NCBI GenBank assembly: GCA_049642465.1 | Contig: JBAROV010000066.1 | Span: 62,001 to 126,000 of the forward strand | Length of the DNA stretch: 64,000 nt | Source: CAWDPQ01 sp049642465 | Lineage (GTDB): Bacteria; Acidobacteriota; Vicinamibacteria; Vicinamibacterales; 2-12-FULL-66-21 | Direction of reading: 5' to 3' | Part shown: one piece after another, positions 58,114 to 64,000 of the stretch | Position numbering within the stretch: the first letter of the stretch is position 1 | Layout: each line of letters begins with the position of its first letter | Program-made: the position numbers and the translations under genes | The notes under the pieces: model-generated | Told to the model about the DNA's origin: nothing | Seen by the model: only the letters and a program-made list of their open reading frames with translations | The model's database searches: none

Positions 58114-60759
58114 TTACTCCGATCGGAGCGCCTGCAGCACGTCCACGCGCGACGCTCGCGCCGCAGGCATCAGGGAGGCGACGATGGCGGCAACGCCGAG
58201 GACCGTTGTCGCGACCAGCACCGGCAGCACGCCGGGAAGGCGCATGTTCTCAACGTAAGCCGAGGCCACGCTGGCAAACGCATAACTGCACGCGATGCCT
58301 GCCGCGATGCCGACCGCCACAATCGACGCGCCCTCCGACAGGATGCGCAGCAACAGGTGACGCGGCGATGAGCCGACGGCCAGACGCACGCCGAACTCGC
58401 GCGTGCGTGCGCTCACCGAAAACGCCAGCACGCCCGAGACGCCCACCACCGCAATCAACAGCGCGATGCCGGCGAATCCGGAAATGACGAACGCGTTGAG
58501 CCGCTCCGGGCGCAGCACGTCCGCGCGGATGTCCTCGAGCGTTGCCGGACGCTCGACCGCCTGGTTCGCCGAAAGCTCGCGGATGGTGCGCGTCACGGTC
58601 GGCACGAGCGCGTATGGGTCGCCCGACGTGCGCAGGAACAGACGCATCGGCAGGCCCTTGCTCCTGTACGGGCTATACAGAGTCATGGCCGGCGCACGGT
58701 CGTTCTCGTCGTCCACATCGGCAACAACGCCGATAATGCGGGACGGCGTGGGATTCATGGAACCCGTTCCGCTCAGCGAGGCGGTCCTCCAGAGCTTTCG
58801 ATTGAGCGCATCGCCGTTCGGGAAGAGCCGCTGCGCCACGCTCTGGCTGACAATCACGACGCGCTCGCTGCCGGTGCGATCCGCCTCCGTGAACTCACGG
58901 CCGGCGGTCACCGGGATGCCGAGCGTGGCGAAGTAGCCTGGGCCGACCGTGCGCTGCCTGGCGTACGGATTCTCTTCGCCGTTGGCGGGAGTGTATCCCT
59001 CGACCGCGAACTGGCCGTGGGGCCATCTGCCGATGTCGCGCCAGGGCACGAAGAAGCCGCCGGCCACGCCTTCGACTCCTGGCAAGTGCCCCACCCGTTG
59101 CGTCAGCTCTCGATACAAGTCCGCCGTACGTTCCGGCGGGCTCGGCGTGGGGGGCCCGAGCGACACCAGCGGCATGTCGAAGGCCAGCACCTGGCGCGTG
59201 AGGAAACCGGTGTTCGCGGTCTGCAGGGCGATCAGCGCCGCAACGAGCATGCCCGCGCCCGCGAGCAGCACGAAGGAGAACGCGATCTGCGCGGTAGCAA
59301 AGACACGCAGGCGGCGGTTGGTGCCCGGCGTGATCCGAAGGCTGCCGCTCGCCAGTCCGAGGCCAGCAGGGGCGTGCGACGAAGGCAGCCGCGGGACATA
59401 GGCGAGCAGTACCGCCGCGGCCATGGCGAGACCCATGCCGACCCACACGACGGTGTTGTCGACCGTGACGTCGAGCGCGCGCACCGAGAAGCGTGCCGCG
59501 AAACGCGCCACGAACGAGACGAGCGGATTCGCCAGCAGGACGCCGAGGATCGCCCCGGCCCCGCACAAAACCAGGCTTTCCGCGAGGAGCGTGCGGCGCA
59601 GCGCGCCGCGGCTGGCGCCGAGCGCCGCGCGCACGGCCAGCTCACCCTCGCGCCGGACCGACCGCGCCAGGATCAGGTTCGCCACATTCGAGCAGGCGAT
59701 GACGAAGACGACAGCGGCCGCGGCGAGCAGCACGAGGAGGATCGTCCGCGCGGGCGCGGTGATCTGATCGCGCAGCTGCGTGACGCTCAGTTCCACGTTG
59801 GCACTGACCGAATACGCTTCGGGGTGCTCGCGCACCATCGCGGCGTGCGCCGCGGTCAACTCGGCGCGTGCCTCTTCGACGGTCGCCTGTGGCGCCAGCC
59901 GGCCGAAGAGCTCGGTCATCCGATGGACGCGCTCGATGTTCATCGTCGCACCGAGGTGGTGCGGGCTCGTCACCATGTTCGCGATAATCTCGGTGTCTGC
60001 CGGATATGGGATGGACGGCTCGAGGACGCCGACGATGGTCGCCGTCCGTGGACCGAGACGCATCGGTCTGCCGATCACGGAGCGATCGCTGTTGAAGAAG
60101 GTGGTCCAGAAGCGATGTGTCAGCACCACGGCGCCCGCCGCACCAGGACCGTCGTCGGACATGTTCAGCAGGCGGCCCAGCACCGGCCGCAAACCCATCA
60201 CCTCGAAGTACGAACCGCCGACGACGCCGGCGTGAATGAGGCGGGGTTCGCCGATCCCGAGCAGGGTGAACTCGATCGTCGAGAAATCGCCGAAGGCGGC
60301 GATCGTGCTCGCGTGGGCTTTGATGTCGTTGATCTCCGCCACCGAGAACGTCATGTTCTCGGTGCCCACGGCCCGCGCGCTCTGACGGATGTAGACCAGG
60401 CGATCCTCGCCGCGATTCACCAGCGGCCGCAGCAGCACACTGCGGACGACGCTGAAGATCGCGGCGTTGGCACCGATTCCCAGGGCCAGCGTCACCACCA
60501 CGGTGACGGCGAGGCCCTTGGCGCGCATGAGGGAGCGCAGGCCGATGCGCATCTCTCGACCGAGCGCCGCGGTAGCGTCGAACCAGCGGCTGTACCAGAC
60601 GCGCCGCATCGAGTCGCGGATGGCCGGGACGTAGCCGAGCTCGCGCAGCGCCGCGAGGCGAGCGGCCTCGGGATCCTCGCCGCGCTCGATCCGATCTTTC
60701 ACGCTGAGAGCCAGGTGGCCGCGGATTTCGTCGTCGAGCTCGCGTTCGTCAGGCCGCAT
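58114..60759 (-). CDS. ADOP-type ABC permease (PadR-linked)
   Basis: 881 residues. The N-terminal domain of about 75 residues is shorter than in the first ADOP (MRPDERELDDEIRGHLALSV; LAALRELGYVPAIRDSM). Then come TM entry LAVTVVVTLALGIGANAAIF, a MacB-type domain, an FtsX block (VVFVIACSNVANLILARSV), a second extracytosolic domain, and a final FtsX block that ends near MPAARASRVDVLQALRSE. The substrate is unknown; an ATPase is not adjacent. ATG 60759 starts two bases after the PadR stop, so the pair is translated together. Confidence 0.92.
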   Translation of the reverse strand: MRPDERELDDEIRGHLALSVKDRIERGEDPEAARLAALRELGYVPAIRDSMRRVWYSRWFDATAALGREMRIGLRSLMRAKGLAVTVVVTLALGIGANAAIFSVVRSVLLRPLVNRGEDRLVYIRQSARAVGTENMTFSVAEINDIKAHASTIAAFGDFSTIEFTLLGIGEPRLIHAGVVGGSYFEVMGLRPVLGRLLNMSDDGPGAAGAVVLTHRFWTTFFNSDRSVIGRPMRLGPRTATIVGVLEPSIPYPADTEIIANMVTSPHHLGATMNIERVHRMTELFGRLAPQATVEEARAELTAAHAAMVREHPEAYSVSANVELSVTQLRDQITAPARTILLVLLAAAAVVFVIACSNVANLILARSVRREGELAVRAALGASRGALRRTLLAESLVLCGAGAILGVLLANPLVSFVARFAARFSVRALDVTVDNTVVWVGMGLAMAAAVLLAYVPRLPSSHAPAGLGLASGSLRITPGTNRRLRVFATAQIAFSFVLLAGAGMLVAALIALQTANTGFLTRQVLAFDMPLVSLGPPTPSPPERTADLYRELTQRVGHLPGVEGVAGGFFVPWRDIGRWPHGQFAVEGYTPANGEENPYARQRTVGPGYFATLGIPVTAGREFTEADRTGSERVVIVSQSVAQRLFPNGDALNRKLWRTASLSGTGSMNPTPSRIIGVVADVDDENDRAPAMTLYSPYRSKGLPMRLFLRTSGDPYALVPTVTRTIRELSANQAVERPATLEDIRADVLRPERLNAFVISGFAGIALLIAVVGVSGVLAFSVSARTREFGVRLAVGSSPRHLLLRILSEGASIVAVGIAAGIACSYAFASVASAYVENMRLPGVLPVLVATTVLGVAAIVASLMPAARASRVDVLQALRSE

Positions 60760-60761
60760 GG

Positions 60762-61130
60762 CTAGTCTTTGTTCGCCGGACCCGCCGGGGCCGGATTCAT
60801 GATGCGTCCGATCGCGTGCACCAGCTGCGACCAGCGATCCTGCTCGCGGGACAGCTGCGCCTTTCCGGCAGCGGTCAGCTGGTAGTACTTCGCGCGCTGA
60901 TTGGCTTCGCTCACCCCCCACTCCGCTTTGAGCCAGCCGCGCTTCGTCAGGCGGTGCAGGGCTGGATAGAGCGATCCGGTTTCGACCTTGAGCAAGTCGT
61001 CAGACTGCACGCGGATAGCCTGGCCAATGCCGTGGCCGTGCTGGGGCCCCCACTGGAGCGTCCGGAGGATCAGCATGTCGAGGGTGCCCTGGAGGAGCTC
61101 CAGGCGCTGGTCGTCAGGCGGTTTGGCCAT
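60762..61130 (-). CDS. PadR-family transcriptional regulator (ADOP-linked)
   Basis: 122 residues. The PadR winged helix: LLQGTLDMLILRTLQWGPQHGHGIGQAI, the recognition helix VETGSLYPALHRLTKRGWLKAEW, and the wing SEANQRAKYYQLTAAGKAQL. It is the first gene of the operon with the ADOP permease. Immediately upstream are two dyads GTAGA-N3-TCTAC, its likely operator. The effector is unknown. Its ATG at 61130 precedes the permease by a two-base gap between genes. Confidence 0.92.
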   Translation of the reverse strand: MAKPPDDQRLELLQGTLDMLILRTLQWGPQHGHGIGQAIRVQSDDLLKVETGSLYPALHRLTKRGWLKAEWGVSEANQRAKYYQLTAAGKAQLSREQDRWSQLVHAIGRIMNPAPAGPANKD

Positions 61131-61134
61131 AGTC

Positions 61135-61170
61135 GTAGACAGTCTACGGCCTTAGACGTAGAGTGTCTAC
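61135..61170. promoter_or_regulatory. Twin-dyad PadR operator (GTAGA-N3-TCTAC type)
   Basis: GTAGACAGTCTAC (61135-61147) and GTAGAGTGTCTAC (61158-61170) are two 13-bp dyads with half-sites GTAGA and TCTAC spaced by three bases, centres 23 bp apart. The first lies four bases before the ATG of the PadR gene, so binding would block initiation of the ADOP operon. The layout equals that at 8983-9021, but with different half-sites. Confidence 0.7.
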
Positions 61171-61287
61171 GGCTTGTTCCGCGGCCAGGGCCCCGCCAAT
61201 GAAAGGCGCCACGAACCAGCAGGCGCGAACTCGTTGCCATGGCGATCGTATGTGTCTTTGTATCTGTCTCTGTGCGGGAGGAACGAC

Positions 61288-61734
61288 ATGATCCGAGGTC
61301 TACTGAAACTCATCTTGCTGACGGGAGTTCTGGCGGCGACTGGCGCGTACCTGGCCGGCTGGTGGAACGGCCGTGACGTGCTGGAGACCGGGTCACGCGC
61401 GGTGGCGACGACCGGCGTGGACACCGTTCGAGCGCGCGAGATAGGCGCGCAAGTCAAGGAGCGGACGTCCGAGGCAGCGCAGCAGACGCGGCGCGCCCTG
61501 ACCGATGGCGGACTCACCGCCAAGATCAAAGCCAAGATGACGCTCGACGATGCCGTCAAGGCACTCGATCTCGACGTCGACACGTCCGGCACGGTCGTGA
61601 CCGTCAGCGGACGCGTTCGGACTGACGTGGAGCGACAGCGAGCGCTTCGACTCGCGCGCGAAACGGACGGGGTGACGAAGGTGGTCGACCGAATTCAGGT
61701 TCAGCGGCCGGGGAGCCCGGGTCGCCCAAAGTAA
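61288..61734 (+). CDS. Membrane-anchored BON-domain protein
   Basis: 148 residues. One TM helix at about 5-24 (LLKLILLTGVLAATGAYLAG). Then comes a helical linker rich in Ala/Glu/Arg, and a BON domain from about 73 to 138 (GLTAKIKAKMTLDDAVKALD, VDTSGTVVTVSGRVRTDVER, LARETDGVTKVVDRIQV). BON domains bind phospholipid membranes and often stabilise the envelope under osmotic or other stress. GGGAGG before ATG 61288 fixes the start. It is divergent from the PadR operon, with 157 bp between. Confidence 0.86.
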   Translation: MIRGLLKLILLTGVLAATGAYLAGWWNGRDVLETGSRAVATTGVDTVRAREIGAQVKERTSEAAQQTRRALTDGGLTAKIKAKMTLDDAVKALDLDVDTSGTVVTVSGRVRTDVERQRALRLARETDGVTKVVDRIQVQRPGSPGRPK

Positions 61735-61825
61735 TCCACCGTTCGTGCCTTTCCTCCGCCACCTGAACCTACACTGAACGCCTGGTTCAGGATCCATTCA
61801 GCGCCGCTGGCGTATTGTTTCGGCC

Positions 61826-62605
61826 ATGTTCAGCAACGCATACCAGTTCGGTTATTCGTGGTTCATCGCCTACGGCCTCGTCGTTCCGTTGGCGCTGGCG
61901 GGCACACTCGCGGCTATCGCCGTCTGGCGCGGATGGCCGCGGTGGATTTCGGTCCTCGCCGCCGCCGTCATGGTATGGGCCATGGTCGGCCTGTTCCTCG
62001 TCAATGCGGTGTTCGGGATCAACAGGCCAATGCAGCTTCCGACGGAGCGCTTCCTGGCGTCGGGGCGCGGCCGTGTACTGGACGTCGGCGCCGGATCCGG
62101 CCGGGCCGCTGTCGGCATACTGCTCGCGCGGCCCGGAACCACCGTCACCGGGATCGATCTCTATGAAGGCTACATGGGGATCGAGAACAACACACCCGAA
62201 CGGTTCATGACGAATGCGCGAATTGCCGGAGCCGCCGATCGCGCGGAGGCGATCAGGGGCGACGCGCGTGAGCTGCCGTACGGCGACGCAACCTTCGACG
62301 CCGTGGTCAGTTCGTACGTCATCGATCACCTCCGCAACGAAGGAAAGACAAAAGCGCTGGCAGAGGTGGCACGCGTCCTCAAACCCCGCGGCGAGTTCCT
62401 CCTGTTAATCGTCAATGCCGACTGGATGACGAGACTGTTTTCACCGCACGCCCTTGGGCACCATCCCCGGCAGGATCCGGCCCGCTGGCGCGCACTCCTC
62501 GAACAGGCGGGACTTGCGATCGAGGAGGAAGGGACGAAACCGGCAACGCTGTACTGGTTGACGAGAAAACGACAGGCGGTAGTGCGACACGTGCCCGGCG
62601 ATTGA
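61826..62605 (+). CDS. Membrane-anchored class I SAM-dependent methyltransferase
   Basis: 259 residues. The N-terminus has two TM helices (about 11-33 and 42-64). The methyltransferase fold follows: GRGRVLDVGAGSGRAAVGIL (motif I, about 81-100), TGIDLYEGYM, ARELPYGDATFDAVVSSYVI (motif II/III) and LKPRGEFLLL. It would methylate a membrane-associated or lipid-linked substrate; which one is unknown. The start ATG 61826 is near the end of the BON gene (91 bp), possibly an operon. The C-terminus is short, without a target domain. Confidence 0.82.
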   Translation: MFSNAYQFGYSWFIAYGLVVPLALAGTLAAIAVWRGWPRWISVLAAAVMVWAMVGLFLVNAVFGINRPMQLPTERFLASGRGRVLDVGAGSGRAAVGILLARPGTTVTGIDLYEGYMGIENNTPERFMTNARIAGAADRAEAIRGDARELPYGDATFDAVVSSYVIDHLRNEGKTKALAEVARVLKPRGEFLLLIVNADWMTRLFSPHALGHHPRQDPARWRALLEQAGLAIEEEGTKPATLYWLTRKRQAVVRHVPGD

Positions 62606-62682
62606 CAGCTGGGCAGGTCGCCGCTGGTGTCGATAGTCGACACCATGACGCGCCGCTCGAGCACCAGGCTGGAGGGAAAGGT

Positions 62683-63852
62683 TCACTTCTCCCGCGGTGT
62701 GAGGGCGCCGCGGAGTTTCGCCGCGAGCGATCCGAACCCCTCCGGCGTCGTTTCGTCGCTGCGCTCGGTGTATTCGCGCACTTCTTCGGCTTCCTTCACC
62801 TGTAGTACCGCCTTGACGCTGAGACGAATGCGGCGCCCGGTCGGGTCGACTTCCAGAACGACGACCTCGACGCTGGCGCCAACGGGAAACGCTTTCTTGA
62901 CGTCCGCGTCACGAGCCACTCCACTCTCGCTCAACGGGATGAGACCCTCGACACCGGGTTCCAACTCGACGAACGCGCCAAACGGCGCGACTCGCGTGAC
63001 GCGGCCGGTCCGAACCTGGCCCACGTCGTACGTTTCCTGGACCTTCGACCACGGGTCGTCGGTGAGCTGCTTCAGCCCGAGTGAGATTTTCTGTTTTTCA
63101 TCGTCGACCCGCAGCACCTTGACGGCAATCTCGTCGCCCGGCTTGACCATCTGCGACGTGTCCGACACGCGGGACCATCCCATCTCCGACACGTGGAGCA
63201 ACCCCTGCACGCCGCCGCCAAGATCGACGAACGCGCCGAACTCGCGCACCGACGTCACGCGGCCGGTTATCACGGCGCCGACGACGATCGACCGACGCGT
63301 CTCGGCCGCACTCGCGCGCTGCTCCTCCTCGAGCAGCGCACGACGCGAGACGACCAGGTTCCTGCCACCGTCCTTGTATTCGATGATGCGGAACTGGTAG
63401 ACGCGCCCTTCGTGCTGCGACGGATCGGAGTGCCGGACGGCGTCGATCTGCGAGATCGGGCAGAAGGCCCGCTCGCGCGCGATGCGCACTTCGTATCCGC
63501 CCTTCACTGCGCGTTCGACCTTGCCTTCGACCGGGAGGCCCGCACGGAAGGCATCCTCGAGCTGCCGCGCGGTGGCGGCGCCACGCATCAGCCGCCGGGA
63601 CAGCGTCAGCGCTCCGGCAGTCGACACCACCGTCGCCTGAATCCGGTCGCCGACCGTGACCTCGAGACCGCCCTCTTCATCCCTGAGCTCGCTGATGTCG
63701 ATCGTCGCCTCGCTCTTGCCGCCGACATCCACCAGCGCCACTTCCGAGCCGATCGCGACGATCGTGCCTTCGATGGTCTGGCCCCTTTCGATGCGCCGGG
63801 CCTGCTGGGAGGCCTCGAACATCGCCGCGAAATCTTCTTCAGGCTCGCTCAC
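62683..63852 (-). CDS. S1 RNA-binding domain protein (short ribosomal S1 homolog)
   Basis: 389 residues with four S1 OB-fold domains: QTIEGTIVAIGSEVALVDVG (about 25-90), GLPVEGKVERAVKGGYEV (about 105-175), GAVITGRVTSVREFGAFVDLG (about 191-260) and GQVRTGRVTRVAPFGAFVELE (about 278-350). Domains three and four carry the aromatic GAFV RNA-binding pattern. The tail is charged. Ribosomal S1 has six such domains in proteobacteria; four-domain forms are usual in many other phyla and act in mRNA binding at initiation, or as RNA stability factors. The start is set at ATG 63852. Confidence 0.87.
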   Translation of the reverse strand: MSEPEEDFAAMFEASQQARRIERGQTIEGTIVAIGSEVALVDVGGKSEATIDISELRDEEGGLEVTVGDRIQATVVSTAGALTLSRRLMRGAATARQLEDAFRAGLPVEGKVERAVKGGYEVRIARERAFCPISQIDAVRHSDPSQHEGRVYQFRIIEYKDGGRNLVVSRRALLEEEQRASAAETRRSIVVGAVITGRVTSVREFGAFVDLGGGVQGLLHVSEMGWSRVSDTSQMVKPGDEIAVKVLRVDDEKQKISLGLKQLTDDPWSKVQETYDVGQVRTGRVTRVAPFGAFVELEPGVEGLIPLSESGVARDADVKKAFPVGASVEVVVLEVDPTGRRIRLSVKAVLQVKEAEEVREYTERSDETTPEGFGSLAAKLRGALTPREK

Positions 63853-63880
63853 AATTCAGTTCCTGTCTCATTATCAGCCA

Positions 63881-64000
63881 TGAGCACGCAGAAGAGATTC
63901 GTCACCATAAAGAGTCTCGCTGACGGGGACCGGCTTGGTGCTTCTGCGTCCCGCGTCAGATCGCGAAGGCTCATCTCCTCTCGCCGAAGCTTTGCGAAGG
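63881..64000 (+). CDS. Possible partial ORF at the right edge
   Basis: ATG 63881 opens 40 codons to the window end without a stop (MSTQKRFVTIKSLADGDRLG...). No family is recognised, and the last bases (CGCCGAAGCTTTGCGAAGG) resemble dispersed intergenic hairpin DNA, so it may not be coding. Confidence 0.2.

Noticed and set aside
59017..60765. Long plus-strand open frame of 582 codons
   Set aside because: It lies exactly antisense to the PadR-linked ADOP gene, is Arg/His-rich with no domain features, and is explained by high GC on the opposite strand.

Overview
The window is GC-rich DNA packed with genes on both strands. It looks chromosomal and most resembles an acidobacterium of the Vicinamibacteria type. 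The reasoning is from family knowledge: two PadR-plus-permease pairs of the acidobacterial duplicated orphan permease (ADOP) type and a third ADOP without a regulator; a 1149-residue Oar-like TonB-dependent receptor with a carboxypeptidase-regulatory-like N-terminus; a Ser/Thr kinase with a TPR tail; a winged-helix/TolB-propeller protein; a GloVer-repeat secreted protein; and many Tat or Sec exported enzymes. I see no rRNA, tRNA, CRISPR array, insertion sequence or clear prophage.

Layout. 1-8.5 kb is an envelope/secretion block. It holds two related secreted concanavalin-fold-like proteins (the second preceded by a class I cyclic-di-GMP riboswitch that I could fold by eye), an orphan RsbT-like switch kinase, an unassigned structured RNA ending in a strong terminator, an NHL-propeller/M23 peptidase fusion, an NlpC/P60 hydrolase and a GloVer-repeat protein. 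9-16 kb holds PadR-ADOP and the TonB-dependent receptor. 16-23 kb is carbon use: a GH42-like glycosidase, a DASS dicarboxylate transporter, a tartrate/isopropylmalate-type dehydrogenase and a CBM9-like protein. 22-25 kb carries an ATP-dependent DNA ligase and a LigD-type polymerase as two separate, convergent, overlapping genes. 25-32 kb holds a serine hydrolase fused to a DUF4185-like domain, a coupled DUF305/LVIVD pair, and a tightly packed ROK kinase-SIS-MFS operon.

32-41 kb holds a Ser/Thr kinase, a DUF5655 protein, a Tat-exported alpha/beta hydrolase, AlkD-like and RecQ repair proteins, an AmpG-like muropeptide permease and a Tat-exported Gfo/Idh/MocA oxidoreductase. 41-53 kb holds a stand-alone ADOP, a coupled mini-membrane-protein/M15 peptidase pair, DinB, a cysteine-synthase-like enzyme, a class C-type serine hydrolase, an ADOP remnant, a LarA-like protein, an M28 peptidase, a YcaQ/AlkX-like glycosylase and a SUI1 factor. 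53-64 kb holds the winged-helix/TolB protein, an M48-like peptidase, a membrane PQQ-propeller protein, a second PadR-ADOP pair, a BON protein, a membrane-anchored methyltransferase and an S1-domain protein.

The most interesting signals are non-coding. One is the c-di-GMP-I aptamer at 3564-3644, followed by a palindrome that buries the Shine-Dalgarno of a secreted-protein gene. Another is the unassigned structured RNA at about 4318-4508. A third is a shared operator architecture, two 13-bp dyads about two helical turns apart, upstream of both PadR-ADOP pairs even though the half-site sequence differs. At protein level, the ROK kinase has lost the usual sugar/zinc-site residues. Muropeptide-related genes (AmpG, M15, M23, NlpC/P60, serine hydrolases, ROK-SIS) recur, but they are scattered, so a common pathway is only an inference.
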